From Winogradskyella marina (GTDB lineage Bacteria; Bacteroidota; Bacteroidia; Flavobacteriales; Flavobacteriaceae), in assembly GCF_015645385.1 (NCBI RefSeq), contig NZ_JADOET010000007.1:147234-211233 (forward strand): a stretch of DNA of 64,000 nucleotides, read 5' to 3'. Position 1 is the stretch's first letter; each line of letters opens with the position of its first letter. Below the pieces are notes generated by a model. It did not search any database. It saw nothing but the letters and a program-made list of their open reading frames with translations, and had not been told where the DNA came from. Made by a program: the position numbers and the translations under genes. Shown here piece after piece: positions 43,111-52,539 of this stretch.

Positions 43111-45696
43111 TTAAAATTGTTGTCCAATTATGAAGTGCGTCTCCCATTTCTTAGGAGCTGTTCCATCTGGTAAATTATCAAACGCATGACCAAAGTCTAT
43201 ACCAAGTAAACCAAAGGCTGGCATAAAGATTCTAAGTCCAAAACCAGCAGATCTATTAAGCTTAAATGGATCAAAATCCTTAAAGTCATTTACAGATGTA
43301 CCTGCTTCTAAAAATGAAAGTGCATATATTTTAGCCTGTGCACCTAATGTGATTGGATAGCGTAACTCTAGTGAAAATTTACTATAAATAGAACCACCAT
43401 CTTGAGACGATAATGATTGGTTAGGATAACCACGCAACTGAACAACTTCCCTTCCGTCTAATGAATAGTTTGCTAAACCATCGCCACCAACAAAGAACCT
43501 TTCAAAAGGAATAACGCCTCTATCATTATTATAAGCTCCAAGGAATCCAAATTCCATACTAGGACGTAACACTAGTTTTTTAGTTAGTGATTGGTACCAA
43601 TCTGCTTTAAATTTAATTTTATAAAACTCTAACCAATTAAAGCGCTGTTGATCAATCTCTGACACTCTAGCATTTGCATCGTTAAAAGCCGCTGTCTCTT
43701 GAAGTGTTGGGTTTTGATTAGCTCGATAATCACTTATTATTTCATTTTGATCTTCTCTATCTTCTTTTAGAGCTTTGTAATCTACACCGTTAACTAATGA
43801 ATATGGGAATGAAAACTTCGCCGAAACAGAGAAATTAGATCCTCCTGTTGGGTAAATAGGGTCTACACTAAGGTCACTTCTACTTAAACCTACCGTGTAA
43901 GATAAGTTATTTGATGTTCCATCACCAAAGGTAAATAAACCTGTGTTATAATTTTGTAAATCATAATGCTGGTAACTAATGGCCTGCGACAACATAAAGT
44001 AGTCATCTGGTTCTGATAATCTAGTAGATACTCCTAAAGTTAAACCTGTAATATTAAAGCTCTTGCTCTTATCTGCTCTTCCTGTTGTATTATCGTATAA
44101 AAACTGTCTTGAGTGCGAAATTGAAGACGACAACTGAAATGGTTTTTTACCTCCATACCAAGGTTCGCTAAATGAAAAACTATAAGTTTGGAAAAACTGA
44201 CTTGCCTGCAGTCTTAAGGCTAAACTTTGGCCATCACCTCTAGGCACTGGTTTGTAAGCATCTTTCTTAAAAATATCTTTAATAGCAAAGTTGTTAAAGG
44301 ACAAGCCTAAAGTACCAATAAAGCCACCTCCACCATAACCACCTTGCAGCTGTATTTGGCTAGAGCCTTGCTCTACTAAAGAATATTCTACATCTAGAGT
44401 TCCATCTACAGGATTAGGGTTTTTAATGTCTGGTACAATTTGTTGTGCATCAAAATAACCTAATTGCCCAAGTTCTCTAATCGTTCTAATAATATCAGCT
44501 TTTCTGTATAATTCTCCTGGTCGTGTTCTAAGCTCTCTGTAAATAACGTGGTCATTAGTAACATCATTACCTACTACAGTAACATGATTAAAATAAGCAG
44601 GCTTACCTTCAGAGATACGAATTTCCATATCTATAACATTACCTTCTGCACTTACTTCAACTGGATTGATAGTAGAGAACATGTATCCAAAATTTTGATA
44701 AGCATTGGTGATGTCGTTTGCATCTGGATTAGTTTCATCCGCAATACGTTCTCGTAATTCTACACCATTATAAGTATCCCCTTCTTTTATACCTAATAAA
44801 TTAGATAGCTGTCGATCTGAGTAAATAGTGTTTCCTATAAATGAAATCTTTCCAAAGGTGTATTTTTCACCTTCTTCAACCTTAATGTCCAGGCTAATAT
44901 TTTTTTCATTTAAATATGAAATAGAGTCTGAAATAATTCTCGCATCTCTATAACCATTTTCTTTATAGTAGTCTACAACGCTGACTAAATCCTCTCTAAA
45001 ATCATCTTCAATATATTTAGAACGTTTTAAGAATCTAATAAACTTCTTTTGCTTCGTGTTTTTCATTGCTTTACGAAGCTTTTTGTCTGACATTATTTCA
45101 TTGCCTTCGAAGTTAATGCTCTTAATTTTTACTTTCTCGCCTTTATCTATAAGAATACGCATATCAACACGCTCCTTTTCTACCGAGTCAATGACTTCTG
45201 ACGTACTAATTCTAACATCTGTATTTAAAAACCCTTTTTTTCTATACTTGCTAGTAAGGTAATTTTTTGTTGTAGCAATTAGATTTTCGGTTACTTTCTG
45301 ACCAGGTTTTAGTTTATTCTCATCAATAATCTCGTCCTTCTTTCCTTTTTTAACACCTTCTATTGTAAGGTCTTTAAGCTCTGGCAAATCACTAAGATGA
45401 ATTTCTAAATCTGCAGTATTACCATCAATATTAACAACATAGACATCTATACTACTAAATAGATTAGATTTCCATAATGTTTTTACGGCGTTGGCAATTT
45501 TTTCACCTCCTACCTGAATCTCTTCATCTTTTCTAAGCTTAGAATAGGCAATAATAGTTTGTTCACTAAAATTAGTGTTTCCGGTTACAGAAATTTCCTT
45601 AATCAAATAGGTTTCTCCGCCCTCTACTTGAGCAAAACTGTTAAATGAAATTGTAAAAAGGAATACAACACTAAAAAATTTAAAATATGATTTCAA
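43111..45696 (-). CDS. bamA: Outer-membrane assembly factor BamA
   Basis: The protein has about 861 residues, with a signal peptide (KSYFKFFSVVFLFTISFNSFAQ). Five POTRA domains (about 20-420) and a 16-stranded barrel follow; VRGYPNQSLSSQDGG is the lid-lock VRGF/Y element and the protein ends in IGQQF. It inserts beta-barrel proteins into the outer membrane. No ATG is available at the N-terminus. A TTG at 45696 lies 10 bases after the uppS stop and begins the signal peptide directly, so it is preferred. Another TTG at 45735 would add 13 residues and overlap uppS. It belongs to the block nadK-DUF6089-uppS-bamA-ompH-ompH. Confidence 0.93.
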   Translation of the reverse strand: MKSYFKFFSVVFLFTISFNSFAQVEGGETYLIKEISVTGNTNFSEQTIIAYSKLRKDEEIQVGGEKIANAVKTLWKSNLFSSIDVYVVNIDGNTADLEIHLSDLPELKDLTIEGVKKGKKDEIIDENKLKPGQKVTENLIATTKNYLTSKYRKKGFLNTDVRISTSEVIDSVEKERVDMRILIDKGEKVKIKSINFEGNEIMSDKKLRKAMKNTKQKKFIRFLKRSKYIEDDFREDLVSVVDYYKENGYRDARIISDSISYLNEKNISLDIKVEEGEKYTFGKISFIGNTIYSDRQLSNLLGIKEGDTYNGVELRERIADETNPDANDITNAYQNFGYMFSTINPVEVSAEGNVIDMEIRISEGKPAYFNHVTVVGNDVTNDHVIYRELRTRPGELYRKADIIRTIRELGQLGYFDAQQIVPDIKNPNPVDGTLDVEYSLVEQGSSQIQLQGGYGGGGFIGTLGLSFNNFAIKDIFKKDAYKPVPRGDGQSLALRLQASQFFQTYSFSFSEPWYGGKKPFQLSSSISHSRQFLYDNTTGRADKSKSFNITGLTLGVSTRLSEPDDYFMLSQAISYQHYDLQNYNTGLFTFGDGTSNNLSYTVGLSRSDLSVDPIYPTGGSNFSVSAKFSFPYSLVNGVDYKALKEDREDQNEIISDYRANQNPTLQETAAFNDANARVSEIDQQRFNWLEFYKIKFKADWYQSLTKKLVLRPSMEFGFLGAYNNDRGVIPFERFFVGGDGLANYSLDGREVVQLRGYPNQSLSSQDGGSIYSKFSLELRYPITLGAQAKIYALSFLEAGTSVNDFKDFDPFKLNRSAGFGLRIFMPAFGLLGIDFGHAFDNLPDGTAPKKWETHFIIGQQF

Positions 45697-45706
45697 TAGT
45701 GCAGTT

Positions 45707-46447
45707 TTAGGTAAGTTGTTCGCTTGTTTTTCCAAATCTTCGTTCTCTGTTTTGATAGTTTATGAGCGCCTCATATAGATTTTCCTTTGTGAAATCTGGC
45801 CATAAAACATCTGTAAAATATAGTTCTGCGTAGGCTATTTGCCATAGCAAAAAATTACTAATACGTTGCTCTCCGCTTGTGCGAATAAGAAGGTCAACGT
45901 CTGGTAAATTTTGCGTGTAAAGATGCTTATTTATAATTGATTCATCAATACTTTCAGTAGAAATTATATTATTTTTAACTTTAACTGATAATTCTTTAAT
46001 AACATTAACAATTTCTTCACGAGAACCATAGCTCAACGCCAAAGTTAATGTCATATTTGTATTGTCCTTAGTTTTTTCAATTACATCTAAAAGTTCCTTA
46101 TGTGCATTTTTTGGTAAATCGTTTAAATTTCCAATGGCACACAATTTAATATTATTGTCCTCAAATGTTTTCATTTCCTTCTTTAAGGACTTTACTAAAA
46201 GCTTCATTAAGGTTTGAACTTCTAGTTTTGGTCTGTTCCAGTTTTCAGTAGAAAATGCGTAAAGCGTTAGGTTTTTAATTCCTAACTCTGCACTTGCCTC
46301 AACGGTTTGCCTAACGGATTTGGTTCCGTTTTCATGGCCAACAACGCGCAATAAGCCTTGTTGTTTTGCCCAACGACCGTTACCATCCATTATAATTGCT
46401 AGATGGGCAGGAAGTTTCTTAATATTTATTTGTTCTTTTAAACTCAT
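45707..46447 (-). CDS. uppS: Undecaprenyl diphosphate synthase
   Basis: The 246-aa protein has the cis-prenyltransferase signature IIMDGNGRWAKQQGLLRVVGHENG, with the catalytic Asp21. LTLYAFSTENWNRP and the C-terminal LIRTSGEQRISNFLLWQIAYAELYF complete the family pattern. It condenses isopentenyl units to the C55 lipid carrier used for peptidoglycan and surface glycans. It starts next to the stop of the DUF6089 gene and ends 10 bases before bamA, so translation of the three genes is probably coupled. Confidence 0.97.
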   Translation of the reverse strand: MSLKEQINIKKLPAHLAIIMDGNGRWAKQQGLLRVVGHENGTKSVRQTVEASAELGIKNLTLYAFSTENWNRPKLEVQTLMKLLVKSLKKEMKTFEDNNIKLCAIGNLNDLPKNAHKELLDVIEKTKDNTNMTLTLALSYGSREEIVNVIKELSVKVKNNIISTESIDESIINKHLYTQNLPDVDLLIRTSGEQRISNFLLWQIAYAELYFTDVLWPDFTKENLYEALINYQNRERRFGKTSEQLT

Positions 46448-47137
46448 TTAAAAATTGCAATAGCAAGGTCGTCTACCAAAGGTGTAAGTTAATGTAATTC
46501 CTGTAAACATATACCAATCGTTATTATTAGTATTTCCAAAACTTAAAGCTTCTCTGTCTTCAGAATCTGGCATGCTTCCATCCAATTCATCAGAAAACGT
46601 ATAACGCGCTCCTACTTCTGCTGCTAAGATCATTTGATTAGATATGTTTGTTTTATAGCCTAATACCATAGGAATTCCAAAAGCCCAACTCGATGTATTT
46701 TCTGATACACGCTCACCATTTGATAAATAATAATAATTATCGTGATGCGTAAGCGTCATACCTGAGTACAAATACGGTGTTCCTTTGCTTCCTATTGTAT
46801 GAAGATCGAATTCTATAAATGTAAATTCCATACCTAGTGAAATTTCAAGTATATCGGTATTAAACTCGTAACCACGTTCTAGTCGTCTTGGATCATCAGA
46901 TTTTGCATCAATGCCTTCTAAATCTGAAAAAATGACTGAAGCTCTAAAAGAGTGCCTTGGACTTCGATTCCATTTAGCAAGCACACCTAATGCCAGCTGA
47001 TTTGGAGCGATATAATCTGTTGCACCAATATCGCCTATAAAATTACTTCCGCCTGCAAATATACCAATCTCATAAATTTGAGCATCAACATTTTCGGTGA
47101 CAAAAACGAATAAAAAAAGTAGAAAAAAACACCTCAT
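46448..47137 (-). CDS. DUF6089 outer-membrane beta-barrel protein
   Basis: The protein has 229 residues from the ATG at 47137, giving a signal peptide (MRCFFLLFLFVFVTENVDAQ); a longer frame with 19 more residues has no such start. The mature part begins YEIGIFAGGSNFIGDIGATDYIAPNQLALG and shows alternating hydrophobic strands with aromatic ends, ending in TGITLTYTFGRRPCYCNF. It is a small outer-membrane barrel of the DUF6089 type, often encoded beside uppS and bamA in Flavobacteriia. Its function is not known. Placement between nadK and uppS suggests a role connected with envelope assembly. Confidence 0.85.
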   Translation of the reverse strand: MRCFFLLFLFVFVTENVDAQIYEIGIFAGGSNFIGDIGATDYIAPNQLALGVLAKWNRSPRHSFRASVIFSDLEGIDAKSDDPRRLERGYEFNTDILEISLGMEFTFIEFDLHTIGSKGTPYLYSGMTLTHHDNYYYLSNGERVSENTSSWAFGIPMVLGYKTNISNQMILAAEVGARYTFSDELDGSMPDSEDREALSFGNTNNNDWYMFTGITLTYTFGRRPCYCNF

Positions 47138-47246
47138 ATACTTTTCAAAGTTTGCAAATATAACAATTCTGATTTGTGCACAATAATTTGACACAAATAG
47201 TCTTACAGAAAACAGTTTTTGCAGGTAATTATTGTATCATCGTGCT

Positions 47247-48125
47247 TTAGTTACGACGATCTTCGCCCCAAAGTAATTTTTTTCGGAGTGTCTCTAGAAA
47301 TGTTTCATCCAACAATTCTACCATTTTTATGACAAAATTCGCTTTTTTAACGGTTACTGTAGTAGCATTAGAAAGTGTCACAATCCTAGAATCTAATGAC
47401 ATTAAAAATTGGTCTTCTCTTCCGTTAACTCTCAGCGTTACCGTTGTATTATCTGGAAGAATGAGCGGTCGCGCACTTAAATTATGAGGTGAAATTGGTG
47501 TAAGCGCAAAATTTTTCGCTTTTGGCGCTATCACTGGTCCTCCACAACTTAACGAGTAGCCTGTTGAACCTGTTGGAGTAGATAAAATAAGCCCATCTGC
47601 CCAATACGATGTTAAAAACTCATCGTCTAAATGGGTTTCAATTGTTATCATGCTCGTGGTATTTTTTCTACTAATCGCAATTTCATTTAATGCGAAATGC
47701 GTTTCCACAATATCTTGATGCTCTGGATCTGTTGAAACACTCAGTAATGCGCGTTCTGAAATTTTATATTCTCCGTTAAAAATTTCTGTTAATGCCGATT
47801 GTATGTCGTCAATTTGTATCGTTGCCAAAAAACCTAAGCGACCAGTATTAACCCCTACCACTGGTATACCTAAATCACCAACATAAGCAATAGCTCTCAA
47901 TATGGTACCATCACCACCAACACTAATTAATAAATCATAAGTTGTATCTAATGCCTTAAATGTACTCAGCTTAGCATTTTGTTTAATCGCAGCATCTTGA
48001 ACCTCTAAGAACTCATGTTCTATAAAAACTTGAGCCTCTTTTTGTAGTAGCACATCAATTAGTTTTTCAACTGCTTTTTGAGCTGTTTCTTTAATGTACT
48101 TTTGACCATAGATTGCTACTTTCAT
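47247..48125 (-). CDS. nadK: NAD kinase
   Basis: The 292-aa protein has GGDGT at 70-74 (LLISVGGDGTILRAI), NTGRLGFLATI and the NAD-binding segment STPTGSTGYSLSCGGPV (about 187-203). It phosphorylates NAD to NADP in the cytoplasm. It lies 109 bases upstream of the DUF6089 gene in the same block and 116 bases after the CBS-domain gene. Confidence 0.97.
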   Translation of the reverse strand: MKVAIYGQKYIKETAQKAVEKLIDVLLQKEAQVFIEHEFLEVQDAAIKQNAKLSTFKALDTTYDLLISVGGDGTILRAIAYVGDLGIPVVGVNTGRLGFLATIQIDDIQSALTEIFNGEYKISERALLSVSTDPEHQDIVETHFALNEIAISRKNTTSMITIETHLDDEFLTSYWADGLILSTPTGSTGYSLSCGGPVIAPKAKNFALTPISPHNLSARPLILPDNTTVTLRVNGREDQFLMSLDSRIVTLSNATTVTVKKANFVIKMVELLDETFLETLRKKLLWGEDRRN

Positions 48126-48241
48126 GTGTTTAAAATTATGTTATTAGGGTCACACACTTCGGCTTTGCTCTGTACAGACATCCTGTTCACCATTAAATAT
48201 TCTTTTAAATTATAAATTCTTGAATTGCCACGTTCCATAAA

Positions 48242-48898
48242 TTACATATTTAAGTATTTATCGAGATATTGCGAACGTTCTTTTAAAGTTTCCATATATG
48301 AATCATCTTCATGTCCAGAAACAATATTATAACTATAGCGTCTAAACGATTGAATAACCTCATTAAGACTAGTATTACTTATTTTTAATGTTATTCTTGC
48401 CAAATCTCCTTCCATTTTAGACACAAATGCTCCTAAAATTTTAGCATCATTCGATTCTACAATCTGACTAATTTCACTGAAAGAATAATCATTAACACCT
48501 TTTTCAACTATTAAAATTCCACCTGGTTCAGCAAAAAAAGGAGTTTCATTGAATAGGTGTATAATATCATTTAGCTCATAATAGCCCAAATATTTGTTAT
48601 CAGGATCTAAAACAGGCATTATATTAGAATCGTTTTGAGCGAAGGCTTCTAAAACATCTAACCAATTAGTAGTTTGTCTAACAAAAAAACCTTCAATCGC
48701 ATAATTACAATCACTAATGGTTATAGCTCCATCAAAACAATGTGCATCGGTCTCAGAAATACAACCCATATAAACCCCATCCTTATCAATAGGAATATGA
48801 GAATAGGTTAACTGATTAAACAGTAATTTTAAATCACTTATTTTATCCGTTGTTCTAATAGGTTTTATGTCGTTTATTATATAATCTTGAAGCTCCAT
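48242..48898 (-). CDS. CBS-domain protein
   Basis: The 218-aa protein has a pair of CBS motifs in its first 120 residues (IRTTDKISDLKLLFNQLTYSHIPIDKDGVYMGCI and ALEAFAQNDSNIMPVLDPDNKYLGYYELND). An ACT-like C-terminal part follows (about 130-218, GGILIVEKGVNDYSFSEISQIVESNDAKILGAF). CBS pairs bind adenine nucleotides or SAM and regulate partners. The role here is unknown; its position next to nadK recurs in flavobacterial genomes. It diverges from pdxJ. Confidence 0.87.
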   Translation of the reverse strand: MELQDYIINDIKPIRTTDKISDLKLLFNQLTYSHIPIDKDGVYMGCISETDAHCFDGAITISDCNYAIEGFFVRQTTNWLDVLEAFAQNDSNIMPVLDPDNKYLGYYELNDIIHLFNETPFFAEPGGILIVEKGVNDYSFSEISQIVESNDAKILGAFVSKMEGDLARITLKISNTSLNEVIQSFRRYSYNIVSGHEDDSYMETLKERSQYLDKYLNM

Positions 48899-48988
48899 TA
48901 AACTGTATTAATTATATTGCAAATTAATCAAAAATAACCACAATATACGTGGTCTTGTTTGTATTTTTGTAATTCAAATTTTACAGAT

Positions 48989-49702
48989 ATGACCAAACTA
49001 AGTGTTAATATAAATAAGATTGCTACATTAAGAAATAGTCGTGGAGGCGATGTGCCTAATGTTGTGCAGTTTGCAAAGGATGTTCAGCGTTTTGGTGCGG
49101 AAGGAGTCACCATTCATCCAAGGCCAGACGAACGTCATATTCGCTACCAAGATGCGTACGATTTAAAGTCTGAAGTTTATACGGAATACAATATAGAAGG
49201 AAATCCCATTCCTAAATTTGTAGATATGGTTTTAAAGATTAAACCTACGCAAGTAACTTTAGTACCAGATGCCGTTGATGCTATTACCTCTAATGCTGGT
49301 TGGGATACCATAAAACACAAAGATTTTCTTGTTGAAGTCATCAAAGAATTTAAAGCCAACGACATCAGAACTTCAATCTTTGTAGATCCGGATTTACATC
49401 AAATTGAAGGAGCTAAAAATACAGGAACGGATAGAATTGAACTCTACACCGAAGCCTTTGCTCACCAATATAGCCTTGGCAATAAAAACGCTATAAATCC
49501 ATATACGGAATGTGCTAACTTGGCAAACACCCTACAGTTAGGTATTAACGCAGGGCATGATTTATCTCTAGACAATATTAAATTTTTCAAGGAAAACATA
49601 ACTGGTTTATTAGAGGTATCAATTGGACATGCTTTAATTGCTGAGAGTTTGTATTTGGGTGTTGAGAATGTCATTGGAAAGTATTTAGAGAAGCTTAAAT
49701 AA
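48989..49702 (+). CDS. pdxJ: Pyridoxine 5'-phosphate synthase
   Basis: The protein has 237 residues from the ATG at 48989 (MTKLSVNINKIATLRNSRGG). A frame from a TTG at 48959 adds ten residues unlike the family and was not used. The motifs are GAEGVTIHPRPDERHIRYQD, LVPDAVDAITSNAGWD, RTSIFVDPD, DRIELYTEAFA, LQLGINAGHDLSLDN and SIGHALIAESLYLG. It condenses 1-deoxyxylulose 5-phosphate and aminoacetone phosphate to vitamin B6. It may be transcribed with the following hydrolase. A TATTTTTG at 48962-48969 is a possible -7 element. Confidence 0.97.
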   Translation: MTKLSVNINKIATLRNSRGGDVPNVVQFAKDVQRFGAEGVTIHPRPDERHIRYQDAYDLKSEVYTEYNIEGNPIPKFVDMVLKIKPTQVTLVPDAVDAITSNAGWDTIKHKDFLVEVIKEFKANDIRTSIFVDPDLHQIEGAKNTGTDRIELYTEAFAHQYSLGNKNAINPYTECANLANTLQLGINAGHDLSLDNIKFFKENITGLLEVSIGHALIAESLYLGVENVIGKYLEKLK

Positions 49703-49771
49703 GTTGGAAGAGCGAAGTAGGAAGTTAAAAGAATCTTTACGCTCCACACATCAAACTTCAAATTAAAAAAC

Positions 49772-50536
49772 ATGAAATTACACTCAAACATCATAGGAGA
49801 AGGAAAACCATTTATAATTCTACATGGATTTTTAGGTATGGGTGACAACTGGAAAACCTTAGGCAAACAATTTTCAGAATCTAATTTTGAAGTCCACCTT
49901 GTAGATCAACGTAACCATGGACGTAGTTTTCATTCGGAAAACTTTGATTATGAAGCAATGGCCGAAGACCTAAAACACTATTGTAATAACAACAACCTAA
50001 GTGATATTGTTTTATTAGGACACTCCATGGGTGGCAAAACAGCCATGCTTTTTGCTACCAAATACCCAGAATTGGTTAGTAAACTTATAGTTGCAGATAT
50101 TTCTCCACGCTATTATCCTGTTCATCACGATGCTATTTTAGAAGGCTTAAGCAGTTTAGATTTTTCAAAATTAAAAAGCAGAGGTGCTGCAGATAAAGCT
50201 TTAGCGAGTTATATACACGAAACAGGTATTCGTATGTTTTTACTCAAAAATTTATATTGGGTAGAAAAAGGACAATTAGGATTAAGAATTAACCTCGAGG
50301 TACTAAAAGAGAATGTTTCAGAAGTTGGAGAAGCTCTTCCTGCACATGCTACGTTTAATAAAGACACGTTATTTTTACGTGGCGACCGTTCAGAATATAT
50401 CGGAGAAGCAGACGAAGCTATTATTCATCGACATTTTTCAAACTCTGAAATTATAACGATTGCTAATGCTGGTCATTGGTTGCATGCTGAAAACCCCGAG
50501 GATTTTTATAATGCTGTGATAAATTTCATATCTTAA
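49772..50536 (+). CDS. Alpha/beta hydrolase (YbfF-like esterase)
   Basis: The 254-aa protein has the alpha/beta-hydrolase fold: oxyanion segment LHGFLGMGDNWKTLG (17-31), DQRNHGRS and nucleophile elbow GHSMGG with Ser85. The acid lies in LFLRGDRSEYI (about 204-214) and the histidine in IANAGHWLHAE (about 232-242). It resembles small esterases and thioesterases of the YbfF type. The substrate is unknown. It is 69 bases after pdxJ and 24 bases before the next membrane protein gene. Confidence 0.9.
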   Translation: MKLHSNIIGEGKPFIILHGFLGMGDNWKTLGKQFSESNFEVHLVDQRNHGRSFHSENFDYEAMAEDLKHYCNNNNLSDIVLLGHSMGGKTAMLFATKYPELVSKLIVADISPRYYPVHHDAILEGLSSLDFSKLKSRGAADKALASYIHETGIRMFLLKNLYWVEKGQLGLRINLEVLKENVSEVGEALPAHATFNKDTLFLRGDRSEYIGEADEAIIHRHFSNSEIITIANAGHWLHAENPEDFYNAVINFIS

Positions 50537-50560
50537 TCCAGTATTTAAAAAATTAAAATC

Positions 50561-50908
50561 ATGAATCTCATCTTAAGACTTTTACTAAACGCACTAGCCG
50601 TTTTTATTTTAGCCCATATTTTAAATGGCGTTGCTGTAGATGGCTATATTGGTGCAATTATCGTTGCCATAGTTCTAGCAATTTTGAATTTGTTAGTAAA
50701 ACCAATTCTCGTCATTCTAACCATACCAGTCACCATTGTAACATTAGGACTTTTTCTATTGGTCATTAATGCGCTAATTATATTATTAGCCAGTAATCTA
50801 CTAGATGGATTTAGTGTCTCTGGCTTCTGGACCGCATTACTTTTCAGTGTACTTTTATCTATTTTGCAATCTATACTACAATCATTCTTAAAAGACGGCA
50901 AAAAATAG
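50561..50908 (+). CDS. Phage-holin-family IV (4TMS) membrane protein
   Basis: The 115-aa protein has four hydrophobic segments (about 1-22, 28-50, 55-80, 88-110) with the family pattern NLLVKPILVILTIPVTIVTLGLFLLVINALII. Although the family is named after phage holins, members are ordinary chromosomal membrane proteins of unknown function. No phage genes are near. It may be co-transcribed with the hydrolase. Confidence 0.88.
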   Translation: MNLILRLLLNALAVFILAHILNGVAVDGYIGAIIVAIVLAILNLLVKPILVILTIPVTIVTLGLFLLVINALIILLASNLLDGFSVSGFWTALLFSVLLSILQSILQSFLKDGKK

Positions 50909-50931
50909 CCTAAAGTCAAACATTTAAAACT

Positions 50932-50963
50932 GTTGTTGGGTTGCAAAAAATGTTGTATTTTTG
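50932..50963 (+). promoter_or_regulatory. Promoter of the trigger factor gene
   Basis: GTTG (50932-50935) and TATTTTTG (50956-50963), 20 bases apart, fit the Bacteroidota -33/-7 pattern. They lie 25 bases upstream of the tig start codon, so the leader is short. Confidence 0.6.
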
Positions 50964-50988
50964 CAGCCCAATTTTAGTTTCAAGAAAA

Positions 50989-52311
50989 ATGAACATTACA
51001 AGAGAAAACATCGATGCATTAAATGCAGTTGTAAAAGTGGATATCGCTAAAGAAGATTACAGCGATAAAGTAGAGAAAATCTTAACAGATTATCGTAAAT
51101 CTGCTAACATTCCAGGCTTTAGAAAAGGCCACGTACCAATGGGAATGGTTAAGAAACAATATGGTAAAGCCGTATTGGTAGATGAAGTAAACAAATTACT
51201 ACAAGATGCTCTTGGTAAGTATTTGACTGAAGAAAAATTAGATGTTTTAGGTAATCCGTTACCAAAAGCACAAGACGATTTAGATTGGGATGCTGAAGCA
51301 TTTTCTTTTGAATTTGAATTAGGTTTAGCACCAGAATTCGAAGTAGAATTAAAAAATAAGAAAGCAATCACACATTATAATATTGTAGCAGATGACAAAA
51401 TGATCAATGATCAAGTTGAGCATCTTCAAAAACAATATGGTAAAATTGTTTCTCAAGACGAAGTGACAGAAGCTTCTGAAATCACAGGAACTTTCACTAA
51501 CGAAGAAAAAGACATCGATAATTCTACGATGATTACTTTAGATAAGTTGAAAGGAAAAGCTAATCCAAAGAAATTTATTGGATCTAAAGTTGGTGATACA
51601 ATTACATTAAAAACAAAAGGATTGTTTAATGACGATCACGATTTAATGAATGCATTAAAAGTACCACACGATGATGCTCATGGTTTAGACATTGAGGTTA
51701 CTTTTACTATTACTGAAATTAACGAACGTGAATTAGCTGATTTAGACCAAGAACTTTTTGACAAGTTATTTGGAGAAGGAATTGTAACGTCTGTAACAGA
51801 ATTGAAAGAAAAAATCAAAGAAGATTCAGAAAAGCAATTTAAACAACAAGGCGATCAGAAGTTATTAAACGATGTTACTGAAAACCTAATAGAAAATACA
51901 AAATTCGATTTACCAGCAAGTTTCTTACAGAAATGGATGCAAACAGCAGGTGAGGAAGAAATGACAGAAGAGCAAGCTAAAGAAGAATACGAAAAGTCTG
52001 AAAAAAGCATGCGTTACCAACTTATTGAAGGTAAATTAATAGAAAAGCACAACCTTCAGGTTCAGTTTGAAGAATTAAAAGCGCATTCTATGGAAATGAT
52101 TAAAGGTCAGATGGCACAATTTGGTCAAATGAATCCTTCAGACAAAGAATTAGAAGATATTGCAGCTCGTATTTTAGGAAATCAAGATGAAGTAAAGCGC
52201 ATGTCTGAGCAGTTAATGAGTCAGAAATTATTAAACTTATATAAGACAGAAGCTAACACTAAGACGAAAGACATCACTTATGATGATTTTGTAAAAGAGT
52301 TTTATAGTTAA
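50989..52311 (+). CDS. tig: Trigger factor
   Basis: The protein has 440 residues from ATG at 50989 (MNITRENIDALNAVVKVDIAKEDY). A TTG-initiated frame 16 codons upstream would cover the promoter and was rejected. The ribosome-binding signature FRKGHVPMGMVKKQYG is present near 42-57. The middle FKBP-like domain is degenerate (GTFTNEEKDIDNSTMITL), and a long helical C-terminal chaperone domain follows. It binds nascent chains at the ribosome exit. It is placed before clpP and clpX, a common order, but a terminator follows its stop. Confidence 0.95.
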   Translation: MNITRENIDALNAVVKVDIAKEDYSDKVEKILTDYRKSANIPGFRKGHVPMGMVKKQYGKAVLVDEVNKLLQDALGKYLTEEKLDVLGNPLPKAQDDLDWDAEAFSFEFELGLAPEFEVELKNKKAITHYNIVADDKMINDQVEHLQKQYGKIVSQDEVTEASEITGTFTNEEKDIDNSTMITLDKLKGKANPKKFIGSKVGDTITLKTKGLFNDDHDLMNALKVPHDDAHGLDIEVTFTITEINERELADLDQELFDKLFGEGIVTSVTELKEKIKEDSEKQFKQQGDQKLLNDVTENLIENTKFDLPASFLQKWMQTAGEEEMTEEQAKEEYEKSEKSMRYQLIEGKLIEKHNLQVQFEELKAHSMEMIKGQMAQFGQMNPSDKELEDIAARILGNQDEVKRMSEQLMSQKLLNLYKTEANTKTKDITYDDFVKEFYS

Positions 52312-52338
52312 GCAATCTTTAAAAATATTAGTATCTTT

Positions 52339-52377
52339 AAGGCGTAAAACTTTTTCAGTTTTACGTCTTTTGTTTTT
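52339..52377 (+). terminator. Terminator after tig
   Basis: Twelve-base arms AAGGCGTAAAAC (52339-52350) and GTTTTACGTCTT (52358-52369), with one G-U pair, are followed by TTGTTTTTG. Confidence 0.85.
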
Positions 52378-52539
52378 GTAATAATTCTAAATTTAAACAA
52401 ATTCAAACAGTAAAATATCTGTCACGTTGAATACCATTAAAACGCTTCTGTAATAAGAAGTTAATGTCACAACCTTCAATTTGGCCACAGAAATAAAGAC
52501 CTTAAAGAAACTCAACAATTAAAAGAATTTAAAATTTAT

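Noticed and set aside
50561..50908. Holin-like gene as sign of a prophage
   Set aside because: No other phage gene is near, and the family is mostly chromosomal despite its name.
50941..50988. TTG-initiated N-terminal extension of trigger factor
   Set aside because: It overlaps the -7 element, and family members begin at MNITRENID.
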